Below are positions 24,317 through 34,755 of a stretch of 64,000 nucleotides of DNA, piece by piece; the stretch's first letter is position 1, and each line of letters opens with the position of its first letter. Made by a program: the position numbers and the translations under genes. This stretch comes from Boletus sp. NGJ (lineage: Eukaryota; Basidiomycota; Agaricomycetes; Boletales; Boletaceae): contig JAGTXK010000055.1 of assembly GCA_019096195.1 (NCBI GenBank), forward strand, positions 2,232,001 through 2,296,000. The letters are read 5' to 3'. The notes under the pieces are model-generated. The model did not search any database. It saw only the letters and a program-made list of their open reading frames with translations, and was not told the DNA's origin.

Positions 24317-25738
24317 ATGGCTCACTCTTGTCGTTATCCATCCGGTCCTGCTCCTCTGTCGCCCTATGTAGTGAACACCATAATCGAGTACTTTGGTGGC
24401 AGACCGACTCCCCCCCCCAGCCCTCCCAGACCGCGTGCCACCGTTGACGACTACGCGCCCTGTCCCCCGTCCCCGCACTGCGTCCCCTCCGATGCGGAGC
24501 AAGACCAGCTGGAGTGGTCGAAAACGCTCGACGCTAGGACCACCACCTCCGTACACACCTACTATTGGTATACCTCGGAGCTGGATCATGTCACGTTGTT
24601 CGCGGACCCGAACGAACCAGATGACCAGGCTCACCCACTGGCTAACTTGCGACCCCCGCATCCGTCGGATCGCCTCATCTACGCCCACGAGTCATATGCG
24701 AACCCAAGCCCCGTATTGATCATGATGGAACGCGCAACTTTGGACACGAATGGTCTCGAAACCCAACCCGTCAACCCATTAGCCTGCACCAATCCCCTCA
24801 TGCTATTCTCCCTCACCGGTGGGCGTACTCCCTTGACTGGACTGCACGATCACGACAAGCAATCACTCCTGTACTACGATATTCGTCCCCACCTATCTCC
24901 GTTCAGGCACCCCGAATGCTTCGCTTCGTACCGTTTTACCATCAGCACCGTCGAAGCCCTCCAACATTCACTCCGCACGGTATGGACCTCAGTGTATCCC
25001 ACACCAATCCCCCCCGTCATTATCCGCTCGCGCGATCTCATTGGACCCTCTGCTCTGAGTCGACGTCTCGATGGTTTCGCCTTTGTCGTGCCGACCGAGG
25101 ACTCGATCTGGAGCACTATTCGCCAACGTGGTGTTGACTTGGACTTTAGGCCAATGGATCCCTCGCTCACGGTCGAGACCTGCATGTGCAACAAGGGTGC
25201 TGCATTCTATTTCCCCCAACATATCGTGGCCTCCAAGTTCGCCGTAAATGTGTTTTTGGAAACAGCTGATTCTGCGACAAGAGCAAACCCTGTCTGTGAA
25301 TACTTGGGTGCGTATGTGTTGCAGGCGATGGACGGAATGACCATCAATCGTACCGTCTGGATGGATATCGACCCCGAGGTTCAGCAGGCCGTCTTCGATC
25401 GCGCTCCCGACTGCTTCACCGTATCTAAACACCCCTCCCTCGGCTGGCCTCAGCTCCCATACGTCCGGTTCTGCTACTACAAGTGGGACAGTAACATCGT
25501 TGGGTTGGCGGACGAACACCCTGACCTCAATATCGCAAGTCAAGGCCTCTCCGGATGGGAAGGAGAGGAAGAGAGTGTCGACTTGGACTACTGTTTGGAT
25601 GACACGGACTCTAGTGTCGATAGCCAACAGTATTGCGATTGCGATTGCGGCGTTGACCAGGATACTGCCTCTACCGCCAGTGCATACTCTACCAAACAAA
25701 AATACGTGCCCTTTTTGGATGTCCGACCAGGTGCGTAG
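24317..25738 (+). CDS. Intronless orphan protein, unrecognised
   Basis: A 473-residue frame from MAHSCRYPSGP. Upstream in-frame Met codons at 24242 and 24269 lie before the TATA box and are probably not translated. Features: a Pro-rich segment (RPTPPPSPPRPR), a mixed alpha/beta-looking centre (FASYRFTISTVEALQHSL, RLDGFAFVVPTEDSIW), a stretch rich in aromatic residues (GWPQLPYVRFCYYKWDS), and an acidic C-terminus with a cysteine cluster CDCDCGVD. No domain is recognised and no signal peptide or membrane segment is seen. Absence of introns is unusual here. It could be a lineage-specific gene or one that could extend by a final splice near 25733. Confidence 0.55.
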   Translation: MAHSCRYPSGPAPLSPYVVNTIIEYFGGRPTPPPSPPRPRATVDDYAPCPPSPHCVPSDAEQDQLEWSKTLDARTTTSVHTYYWYTSELDHVTLFADPNEPDDQAHPLANLRPPHPSDRLIYAHESYANPSPVLIMMERATLDTNGLETQPVNPLACTNPLMLFSLTGGRTPLTGLHDHDKQSLLYYDIRPHLSPFRHPECFASYRFTISTVEALQHSLRTVWTSVYPTPIPPVIIRSRDLIGPSALSRRLDGFAFVVPTEDSIWSTIRQRGVDLDFRPMDPSLTVETCMCNKGAAFYFPQHIVASKFAVNVFLETADSATRANPVCEYLGAYVLQAMDGMTINRTVWMDIDPEVQQAVFDRAPDCFTVSKHPSLGWPQLPYVRFCYYKWDSNIVGLADEHPDLNIASQGLSGWEGEEESVDLDYCLDDTDSSVDSQQYCDCDCGVDQDTASTASAYSTKQKYVPFLDVRPGA

Positions 25739-26132
25739 TCGCTCTACGAGTCCACGCTGACACCTCTGTCATTTTCAGATCTCATCCCTATGCTTCATCT
25801 CATCTAATATACTTGTCTCATTCACCAGTACTGATGTATCGATTTCCTTTCCACTAATATGTTACTATGCACACTTAACACGCCTGTTGACCGGGGCTTG
25901 GTACTGACAATCATACGTTACACTCGTCGCTCCTCTTTCCCCTCTTCTTTATCCCACTCTTCTCTCGCATGTCTATTCTGTCAGCCGGGTCTTTGTAACT
26001 TTCTGAAAAATCATCCATGTCCATTGGTATCATGTTCCCATCTTCAGTCTCTTCAAGTTCATCAGTAAGGTCAGGTAATCCAAGTTCAAGAACCGTTGCG
26101 CCGTTAGATCCGAGCGAAACCACCAATGCTCC
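25739..26132. other. Intergenic, no gene seen
   Basis: Between the orphan stop and the stop of a minus-strand membrane-protein gene. A 71-residue acidic minus-strand frame (25911-26126) has no start context and no recognisable content; it may be readthrough-like sequence beyond the neighbouring gene's stop. Confidence 0.4.
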
Positions 26133-27245
26133 CTAGCTTGTCTTGATCTTCTCCCCCACACCTAAGTCCCCGCCAAGATCAGCATGCCTGTATCGTAGAG
26201 GAAAGAAACAGCGAAACCCACCTCGTTTCCACGCCAACCCAAACTTTGCCGCCGTGCGCGAGGCAAACAACACCGCGAGCACCAACGCACACGCCGAACG
26301 TGCAGTCTCAGGGTCTAGCGGTGCGATCTTGTCCACACCCACACCCACGCCTAGACCACCGATCTCACCCGTGCCCCCGAGTACGCCCGCGAGGACGGCG
26401 TGGAGGTCTGCCCAGAATGGCTGGGCGTGTGTCAGGGTGGCGTAGATCCCCGTGACGAGCGGGGCGCTCCAGAGGTCCGTCATCGTCCAGCCGTACGGTT
26501 GGAGTTCGGCGGGGGTGGTAAACGTGAGCGGGGTGGGGTGGAGGAAGGAGACGAGGTTGGTGATGAAGAAGCCGCCGTTGGTGATGATCTGTCGTAGGGT
26601 GTCTTGGTAAACCGCACATGCAAGAAACAATATAGAATAAACGCGCACGCACAAAGGAAGCGAGGAGCAGGGCCCAGGGGGAGTCAGACACCGCTGGCAA
26701 CGGGCTGCGGAGTACGACGGGCGGTACGAGCGTACACACGAGCATCGCGCGGGTGTGACCGTCCAGCACGGCCAACGGCAGCTCCGAGTTGAGCGTCATG
26801 GGCGGTAAAAAAGGAAGTGCGTCGACGAGCGCTTGTGAGATGATGTACAACAGAGGGCCCACGCCCGAGACCATGAACGAACAAGGGACGCCGAGGAGGG
26901 GAGCTGGGCGGTTGGGGTGAGTTGGGGCTCATAGATGGGGGGGATGTACAAGGCCAGATCGATTGAAGAGGGCATACCTGCGATAGCTTCCCCACCATAG
27001 ACGACTGTCAGGACAGTGAGTGCATCTCGAACGAAGGAACGGTCCTCGGGGGGAAGAAGCTTGCGGTCCGTCGCACGTCGCTTGGCATGTTCGTCCCACA
27101 AGTCCTGCCTCAGGTGCCGAAGGACATAACAGAGACGAAATGCAGCGACCAAGTCCAGGGAGCTGATCTTGAGGCCAAACCAGGAGAAAGAAGCCAACGG
27201 TGTCAACGCATGCTGGTACAGAGAAACAAAAGGTTGAAGACTCAT
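26133..27245 (-). CDS. Predicted multi-pass membrane protein, weakly TRIC-like
   Basis: Exon 1 from MSLQPFVSLYQHALTP (start 27245) has a basic loop (LRQDLWDEHAKRRATDRK) and VLTVVYGGEAIA. After an intron the frame continues APLLGVPCSFMVSGVGPLLYIISQALVDALPFL and LDGHTRAMLVCTLVPP. After another come ANGGFFITNLVSFLHP-type sequence, then TMTDLWSAPLVTGIYATLTHAQPFW, GSGG-rich and basic segments. About six hydrophobic segments. The GG after the third helix, the NGG..NL..FL segment and the ..GIYATLTHAQPFW helix are reminiscent of TRIC trimeric cation channels of the ER, but this is a by-eye resemblance. The C-terminal end at 26133 is not certain. Confidence 0.6.
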
Positions 27246-27381
27246 GATCGTTGCAGAGTGAGAGTGTGTGCAGGCAGACGCTCGGTAGTCTGCTACGCCT
27301 TGTTCGGTATAACACAATTCCTAATGAGGGCACTACGGGCATCACACCATCCTTGCATAACTAGACTAACGAACATCCACA

Positions 27382-28552
27382 CTAGTACTGTTGTACAGGA
27401 GGGGGAGGAGGAACCATGCCTGCCGGTGGTGGCATCATCCCAGGTGTAAATCCAGGTGGTGGCGGTGGGAACGTGCCCGGTGTGAACATGGGCACATTCG
27501 CTGGCGCCGACGGTGGAGGCATCCCCATCGGCATCCCAACCGGCGCACCCATCATAGGCATCGCCTGAGGCACCACCGTTTGCTGAGGTGTGAACCCAGG
27601 CGGTGGAGGCGGCTGCGCCAACGCGCCTGCAAACTGACCCTGATACGGTCCTTGGAAGCCCGGCATGGGAGGTCGCGCACCAAACGTCATCGGTGCGGGG
27701 GGTGGTCGGGCACTGACGGGCAGCGCATTGTTCTTCCGGGCTTGGGCAGCGAGGAGACGTTCCGCAGATGTACCGTGTCGTTCGCCCTTCCCATCTTTCT
27801 TGAACGCATACTGCACCGTGATGGCCTTGTTCATCAGGAATTGACCGTTCATCGATTCGATGGCTGCATCAGAGGATTCAAAGTCGGTGTACGAAACGAA
27901 GCCGTAGCCTTTTGATATTCCCGAACCTGGGTCTCGAGCAATCTGTACACGAGACGATGAATCACATATCCAAGTTGAGAGTCAGATGACTCACTTTGGC
28001 CGTTGTAGCCATAACCCCAAATGCACTGAACGTATCGTACAGCAGCCGCTCGTCCACATTCTCGTCCAGATTTCCGATGAAGAGGTTCGCACCGACATCC
28101 AGTTGTTTTTTATCAGACGAAGCCTACATCCGTGTCGTTGAGTCAGCATCCCTACGCGCAGACCAAGTCGTGGCACACCTTGTTCACTCGTATGGGCTTT
28201 CCCCATAGCTTTATCTGGTTCATGATTTTGCACGCATATTCGGCATCTTCCTCTGTCAAGAACTCACAGAAACCATAACCTTGATGCGCCATAGATACAC
28301 GGTCCTTTGGTAGATGCACATTGACTAACAAACCGTAACTCAGTCCTTTGATGGACTTTGCACGACGATGGGGAGACGTACCCACTGGTCCCGCCTGTAG
28401 CATGAGCTCCCATATTATAGCGTCCGAAACTCGTTCGTCAAGGTTTCCCTGGTGGCGACGTCTGTTAGACACTCGCAACGCATGTCTTTATACAAAATCC
28501 TCACCAAGTACACTGTCGCCTCCTGATTTCTGTCATCTTGTGGCCGGGACAT
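27382..28552 (-). CDS. SF3B4: Splicing factor SF3B subunit 4 (HSH49/SF3b49)
   Basis: U2 snRNP component that contacts pre-mRNA near the branch site. Exon 1 [19 protein letters not shown]1 has RNP2 VYLGNLDERV and RNP1 HQGYGFCEF, followed by [25 protein letters not shown]2 has [20 protein letters not shown] and [22 protein letters not shown], then [20 protein letters not shown]. The C-terminus is Pro/Gly/Met-rich (PPPPPGFTP repeats) ending [10 protein letters not shown]-stop, as in all SF3B4 proteins. Five short introns are visible. Intact by inspection. Confidence 0.95.
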
Positions 28553-28604
28553 AGTAGTTGGCTTTGGCTATCGAAGTGGACTACCTTGCTTGGTCGGTGT
28601 CCTT

Positions 28605-28624
28605 CACGTGATCACAGACACGTG
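28605..28624. promoter_or_regulatory. Tandem CACGTGATC motifs upstream of SF3B4
   Basis: CACGTGATC occurs twice within 20 bp (28605-28613 and 28619-28627), 53 bp upstream of the SF3B4 start codon. CACGTG is the E-box core bound by Cbf1/USF-type bHLH proteins. The same palindrome occurs between genes 1 and 2 (1224-1229) and twice in the WD40/OST48 interval. Confidence 0.5.
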
Positions 28625-28637
28625 ATCTCAGTTGATT

Positions 28638-28660
28638 CATTATTATTATTATTATTATTT
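28638..28660. repeat. (ATT)n microsatellite
   Basis: About seven tandem ATT units, marking the step from host gene sequence to the CpG-poor repeat block. Confidence 0.85.
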
Positions 28661-29049
28661 TCCTTTTGGACAAGCCACAACAATCCCAGTGGTAAAAAAA
28701 AAACACAGTGGGAATAAAAGGTGCACAACATGCAGGTTGAAAAAAACCATAGCAGATCAAAGAAATGCAGGGTGAAAAAAAAAGTGCACAGTACATGGGT
28801 CAAAAAATGTGCTGGATTAAATGTGCAGATCTATGACACTCCAACCACCAATAAAATAATGTGATTTTTTTCTCTCCTCTGGGCAAGAACATTTAGGTGC
28901 CTTAGTTATACTACATTCAAGTGAAGCTGCTGCTACTGTGGTCAGCCAGGGCTTTGGCAGTCCACTCAATGAACTTGTCTTTGTGTTGGACTGCAAGCAT
29001 CAGTAAAAACAGGACTAACTGTCCAGTGCTGTCCAGTACTAGACAGTAA
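28661..29049. other. CpG-free spacer, no gene
   Basis: AT-rich sequence with several A-tracts (e.g. 28696-28706, 28773-28781) and virtually no CG dinucleotide. It probably belongs to the old repeat on its right. Nothing else recognised. Confidence 0.4.
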
Positions 29050-30364
29050 CATAGTGCTCATAGTGAAGGTCCAACTGGATAGTGGTTTGATAGTACTATG
29101 ACAGTGTCTCATAGTCTGTTCATAGTGTGGCCATCTGTCATAGTATTCTTATAGTACTTTCATAGTGGTCATAGTATTCTCATAGTATTCTCATAGTACT
29201 TTCATAGTGGTTCATAGTGTCTCATAGTATTCTCATAGTACTTTCATAATGGTCATAGTATTCTGATAGTATCTCATAGTGTCTTATAGTATTCTCATAG
29301 TACTTTCATAGTGGTCACAGTGATGCCATAGTATACATAGTGCTTCCATAGTGGCTTAGCAATCCTAATCCTAATCCTAATCCCAGTCCCAGTCCCAGTC
29401 CCAATCCCAATCCTAATCCTAATGATTTACAAAATGAAGTGTTGACTTCATGTAATGAGTAGAGAAGGATAAAATTGAGAAACAAGAGAGTGTGGGAAAG
29501 TTTTTGAAGTCTGGCTTATTTACACACCCAAGTCAGGCTCTCAAAACAGTGACATTTAATGGAAAATATTAGTTTAATATATTTTCAATATTGTGTGAAT
29601 ATAAGTATGATGTGCTTGGAGTAATGTGAAGGCTGTTTGTGATATGGCATATATGATACATTTGTGTGACATAAAATCTTGAATGTCCACCAGACATTCA
29701 GAGAGGCTCCAGGGGTCATTCAGGTGTGACAACCAGTCAGCATCACTCTCTGTGCATCGGAGAGACCATATGCTGTGCTGCCATAACAGGTAAGATGTCT
29801 GACTAATGTAGCCCTGCTGTCTGCCAAACAGCCCGGGTGTTCTGGCATCATACATCAAAATGTGTGATCACTGAAAATGTGTACAAATTCAATTTACTAT
29901 TGTGATAGAAATGTCTATACTGATCTGGGTGATTACAGTAAGCTAATCAAGTGTAGCCAACCTTTCCTAATGCTTCAGAACTTAGACAAATTTTTGCAAG
30001 TGAAGTCACATAACAGTTGATTATGTCACATGCAAATTTTTAAGTCATGGCTTGAGCACTCAACATTCAATGTTCAATGTCAACTATACTCTTTCCTACA
30101 CTTTTTAAACACTTTTTGACTACACTTTTTGAACACTTTTTGACTACACTTTTTGTATACTTTTGACTTAGGAATAGGAATAGAATTGGAATTGGAATTG
30201 GAATTGAGATTGGGATTGGGATCAGCTTAAAATTACTACTATGACTATGACTACTATGAACACTATGAATATACTATGGATACTATAAATACACTTTCAA
30301 TACTATGACACTATGAATACTATGAGTTATCTATGAAACTACTATGGCACTATGAGCACTATGA
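29050..30364. repeat. Fold-back repeat with inverted short-motif arrays
   Basis: The left arm (29050-29355) is a ragged array of CATAGT-containing 8-11 bp units (TCTCATAGTATTCTCATAGT style), then 29361-29424 an array of AATCCT/AGTCCC/AATCCC hexamers. The right arm carries the reverse complements in mirror order: GGAATA/GGAATT/GGGATT hexamers at 30171-30226, then ACTATGA units at 30233-30364. The ~745 bp centre has no coding content but includes a ~13 bp tandem repeat (ACACTTTTTGACT, about five units, 30093-30165). The mirrored order of two array types implies an ancient inverted-terminal-repeat (fold-back) transposon whose ends expanded by slippage. Nearly free of CG. Confidence 0.6.
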
Positions 30365-30844
30365 TGAAATTCTGTATTTACTGATGCAAGGTGTTCAGTC
30401 CATTGGTAACACCAAACAGGCCACTAGCAAGGTACTTCAGATAGGTATGTGCTCACCATCATTGTCTATGGAACACACTCACCTTTGTGCTTGATACAAG
30501 GAATAGTGTCTGTTATAGGTGTTGAACAACAATAAATACCACTTCATCTCTCACATACTGGCATTTTTTGCTGCTTCAGACAGCATTGTTGATGAGAACT
30601 GCAGATTCATCAACCTTTGTGAGGGATAGAAGCACTTGGCCCAAGAATGCACCTGATATGATTGGATCATGGGACAAGGAATAATGGTGTATCTACATAT
30701 GCTGTAAGTACCATGTCTACAAGCCAGGCTTGATGACAGGCATGATCACCAAATTTCAACACTAACTGCACATTCTGTAGATACTACCTGATACTGTATT
30801 TTACCTCCCCTAACTTTTTCCAGATGAGTGACAAGGGCACTGGC
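30365..30844. other. CpG-poor spacer, no gene
   Basis: Old, decayed repeat-like sequence between the fold-back element and the copia-like LTR element. No open frame or recognisable domain. Confidence 0.35.
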
Positions 30845-31794
30845 TATTGTAAGCTTATCTCATATGGGTTAGAACAGTAGTAGCTTACATAAGCAGGTCC
30901 TATTTTGGACTGCAAGTACTGTAGTTTTTTCTTTAGTGACTACACTATAGTTTTTTACAGGTTATGAGCTCTGCTTAGTGTAGAGTAGTCCATTCATCTG
31001 ATCTGAATGCACACAGCGAAGGCAGCAGCATGCAAATAGATTGGTCATACTGAGCACACATGGCACAGAGGGATAGCATGCAGGTGGACCAAGCCAGGGT
31101 AGCACAACATGATCACCCAACTGTATATCCAGGAGGTATACAGATCAAGGGGAGGAAGAAGAGGTCTAGAAATGATCTGCATCCCTTGATGAACTCACCT
31201 AGACAATGAAAGGCCACCTAACAAGGCCATGCAACAACTGTGCACAGAGATGAAACAATCAATTTGGACACATTATATATATTGTACATGGACTAGAGAA
31301 GCCAGGGGGGTGTTTCTGAGGTGCAATTCACAAAGATGATGTCACAGGAGTCAATCAATGACCATGCATGCATTAGTGACTATGAGTCATGACTTGCCTT
31401 ATTTGGGCACTGCTTGAGCACAGTGTGACTGAAACACAATGCAACACTTCTACAAACAATTTTATTCATTTATTTATTGGAACAAGAAAGGTAGATACTC
31501 TTTTTATTTTTTACCTACATTTTCCCCATACTCCTTGAGGGGGAGTGTTGTAAACTCATCTTATATGGGTTAGAACAGTAGTAGCTTATATAAGCAGGTT
31601 CTATTTTGGACTGTGAGTACTGTAGTTTTTTCTTTACAGCTGTTTGCAAATCTCTGTGGAAAACGAATTCTGAAAGGTTGTGCCTTGGAGACAGCCGGGA
31701 AGGGACCCCAGGTGCAGCTGAGTGGGTAGCCTGTGTAAGTGTAGATTGCTGTAGCTACATGTCGGTTCAATTTGCCTAGTACTACCTCACTTGC

Positions 31795-33383
31795 ATGTCT
31801 GAACAACCAGCCAAGAGGCAGTATGCCTTTACTATTGCCCTCACTGTCTACTCTGCACTCAAGCAATCATCCAAGGGCAAGAGTACTACCAAACGACAAG
31901 AGAAGTCCCTCAAAACCAAGGAATTGCTTTTCCCGCTCAACGAGGACAACTATCTTGAATTCCTTGAAAGTATTCTCAAGAAGCATGGTCAGACTTAGTA
32001 CAAGATTTCTAGCAAGCAACAGTTCTCATTCAAGTTCACTATGGCGAAGACAAAGAGGTATCGTTCCTACTAGTACGGTTGTGCACAGGTCACCTGGCTC
32101 ACAATTTTTTTAGCCAGCGCACAAGTGAGGTGATGGATGTTGATAATGAGTCAGACTACAAAGAGATGGTCCGAAAAATTCATGATGCAGCCGGTGCCAG
32201 TGACCTTGGTGTAGCAACAAAAAATTTAGTTGACATGAAGCATGTTGAGAAACTCCTGTTGCATCAAGCAAACAGCTGCTCCAGAGACGAAGAGTCAAAT
32301 ATATCTGATGATAACCAAGTATTTTTTTTTTACCATAACCTGGACATTCTCTAATACATTTTCTAACAAGCCCTCGCCATTCCGATCAGCTTCAGATCTA
32401 GATGTGCACCTTGCGCGATGGCACATGAAGCTTGCAAAGATACACAAAGATGGCGATGATGGTCACCTGACATATATTGTGTCATCGCGTACTGCTATCC
32501 CACTTACTCCAGTGATGGTGCTTGACTGGGCCCGTGCTTTGATATAGTATCTCTGTAGATTCATGCTAAAAATATCTAATTTGTCCATAGGAGGAAGGCC
32601 AGGCAACGTTGAACATGCCACCTAACATCCCTTTGTTTGATGCCGCCAACAAGGTGATGTTTCTACACCCAGTGCGCAAGGCACAGGTTCAGAAAGTCGC
32701 TTCACAATCCCCACCATCTCCGAGTCCAAACGTTGCACTGGACATTCACTCACTCACATCTGTCATTCTTCTTCAGACTTTAGCCAATCTTTCATCTGTA
32801 GCTTGTAATCCAACTACCGCCACAATGCCAACAGTTCCAGCTTCAATGACACCCATTCGTTCTGTCCCCGAAAGATCCACCTCCCCTCCAATTCCATCCC
32901 CTTCCCAGCTTATGTGGTTTCTCAAATATGTGGAGACAGAGCTCCATGTTGAGAACGCTACTGTATTTGAGTGGAAACTTGTGGAGCAGCACATTGGCCC
33001 CAACATCCTCCCCAAAATTGACAACAGAATACTTGCTGTGGAGATTGGGATTCCGGCCAGTGATATAATCCATCTGAAAAAGGGTTCTATCGCCTGGTGG
33101 AATGGTCCTGATGTGAAGCGTAAGCATAGTAACACTGATCAGAGTCAATTCAGGTCGCCTACTCATCCACCCCAGAAGAGGGTCACTTATGAGAAGAAGT
33201 GCCATGATGGCGGCCAGCTGCTACTTCACTGGATCTCTGATGATTGCTAGGGATGATGACAGACCGAAAGACTATGATCTTTGGTACCAGTCTACAGATC
33301 ATGGGACATGGCTTCCTGTTCCAAGAGAATTCATTGTTTGTGAGGATGGTGATGATGACACTTTAGATAGTTTCTTCAAGTAA
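31795..33383 (+). pseudogene. Accessory protein of the mariner-type element, SAM-like domain
   Basis: Begins MSEQPAKRQYAFTIALTVYS. The first segment is stopped in frame at 31996-31998 although homology-like sequence continues (YKISSKQQFSFKF). Later pieces read EVMDVDNESDYKEMVRKI, a segment with DLDVHLARWHMKLAKIHKDG and AIPLTPVMVLDWARAL, then MPPNIPLFDAANKVMFLHP. A SAM-like helical domain follows (MWFLKYVETELHV...HIGPNILPKIDNRILAVEIGI...IIHLKKGS), then AWWNGPDVKRK, and finally YDLWYQSTDHGTWLPVPREF before TAA at 33381. I know this layout only as an uncharacterised basidiomycete repeat protein. Its place between the inverted ends shows it travels with the transposon. Possible role: target or partner binding by the SAM domain (inference). 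Confidence 0.6.
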
Positions 33384-33534
33384 TAGGACAATATCCACAT
33401 CGTTAGCCTTACAATCTATTTTCACCGTGAATTCGTTATGTCGCCATGAATTCGTTACAACAACTATACATTCATTGTGGGAGTAATTTGCAAGGCTTTA
33501 CAACTAACAACTACAGTACTAGGTCCATTTCTCA

Positions 33535-34576
33535 CTACATGATGTAGCCTGACACCCGAAAAAAGTCTTCTGCTTTGTCAGGAGTAATGCTCTGACAAGC
33601 ATGTACAATTGTGGTCATTGAGAAGTCGTCAGGATAGCGCTGAAAGTATGCCTTGATCGCTGAGAACACTTGTTCAATTGGATTATAATTGGGAGAGTAG
33701 GGGGGGAGGAAGATAAGCTTGCAAACTAGTAGTAGTTAATACTATGTAAAGAACAACGTCACATATATACAGTGCATATCTTCAATAAGCATGCGGACCT
33801 CCTCAGTCTTATGGATGTGGCAATTGTCCATGACAATAATGCTATGGGGACCAGGATACAGGTTGGTGAGAGGCATCTGTACAAAAGATAAGTAAATACT
33901 ATACATGAACTACGAAGACGTACCACATGTTCCTTCAAAAATCTCACGAAGCACTGACTGTCGACCAGTCCTTCTATGATATCGTATGCAATAATACCAT
34001 CAAGAGTGATGGCTGGAAGGATTGAGAATCTTGTTCCTCAAACAAAGCATCTGCTGACACAGCAGCAGACATCCTTCCCTGACCAGCCATATTGGTGGGT
34101 GGATGTCTGCTTATCCTTGGCTGCTTTGTCAATAAAAAGAAGCATATTCGGATCTGGCACATCAGCAGCAATCCGATTCATATAGATCGCATGTGTCTCT
34201 TCTGTTTCATTCTGTGGCTGCACATGAAACGACTTTATGTGTGATGGAAAAGACGTTGGAGTGTTCAAAGAAGATTTGAAAGCATTACGAACTTTTGATG
34301 CTTGGCCCAAAGTTCACGCTGAAGCTCGTCAAGGTAGATGGTGTTGTGATTCTAGATAACAGTGGAAATGAAAGCAATGTCAGCAGAGGTGAGGAGTCAA
34401 TGGCGCCCAGTTGTGAGAGAATATTTGCTCGGGTTGGTGATGGTGCCATATTTCGAGTACAAAGAGAGCGTCCTGTAAACTAGCGATTTCTTGATACCTA
34501 GTATGCGGCAGATATCATTGACGCTATGGTTGTCATTGTACAGGAGTGGGATTCGAGCTTTGACATTGGGAGGCAT
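33535..34576 (-). pseudogene. Tc1/mariner DDE transposase, decayed
   Basis: Reads from MPPNVKARIPLLYNDNHSV with a helix-turn-helix (DICRILGIKKSLVYRTLSLY), through DELQRELWAKH, LLFIDKAAKDKQTS (first catalytic Asp), HQYGWSGK, LPAITLDGIIAYDII, SIIVMDNCHIHKTEEV (second Asp) and IFLPPYSPNYNPIEQVF (catalytic Glu), ending ITPDKAEDFFRVSGYIM-stop at 33535-33537. All three catalytic positions are recognisable, but several in-frame stops and shifts interrupt the frame beyond what introns can explain. This fits the IS630-Tc1-mariner superfamily in its common basidiomycete form. Confidence 0.75.
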
Positions 34577-34755
34577 GACGTGGTAGGGCCCTGGCATGGG
34601 AGTGCAAAACAAACGTGCTTATTCAGCTGCGCAAGGCCACCCACTCAGCTGTGCCCGGAGTCCCTTTCCGGCTGTCTCCAAGGCATGACTTTTCAGAATT
34701 CGTTTTCCACAGAGATTTGAAAACAGCTGTAATGACTACACTATAGTTTTCTACA

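Larger units (their letters stand above)
31637..34729. mobile_element. Tc1/mariner-type DNA transposon with a convergent second gene
   Basis: Terminal inverted repeats of ~96 bp (31637-31732 and 34634-34729, about 10% different) begin CAGCTGTTT and are flanked by TA on both sides (31635-31636 and 34730-34731), the target duplication of this superfamily. Removing the element restores the LTR of the host TRIM (TTTCTTTA joined to ATGACTACACTATAG). It contains a decayed DDE transposase on the minus strand and a second gene on the plus strand, running towards each other. 3,093 bp is long for a mariner because of this second gene. Confidence 0.8.
30845..34755 (+). mobile_element. Copia-like non-autonomous LTR element (TRIM-like), fossil, split by a mariner insertion
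   Basis: Two direct copies of a ~116 bp LTR: 30845-30960, and a second at 31546-31636 continuing at 34732-34755 on the far side of a DNA transposon. The left LTR is followed at 30961 by GGTTATGAGCTCTG, which looks like the half-tRNA initiator-Met primer site used by copia elements. The right LTR is preceded by a polypurine tract GAGGGGGAG (~31537-31545). The ~585 bp internal part has no coding capacity, so the element is a miniature, dependent copy. It is old: the LTRs differ at many positions and CG dinucleotides are almost absent. No target duplication is visible at its outer ends. Confidence 0.65.

Noticed and set aside
29361-29424. Telomere-like hexamers (AATCCT, AATCCC)
   Set aside because: Units are not TTAGGG/CCCTAA, they drift between three variants, and their reverse complement appears at 30171-30226 as part of a fold-back element.
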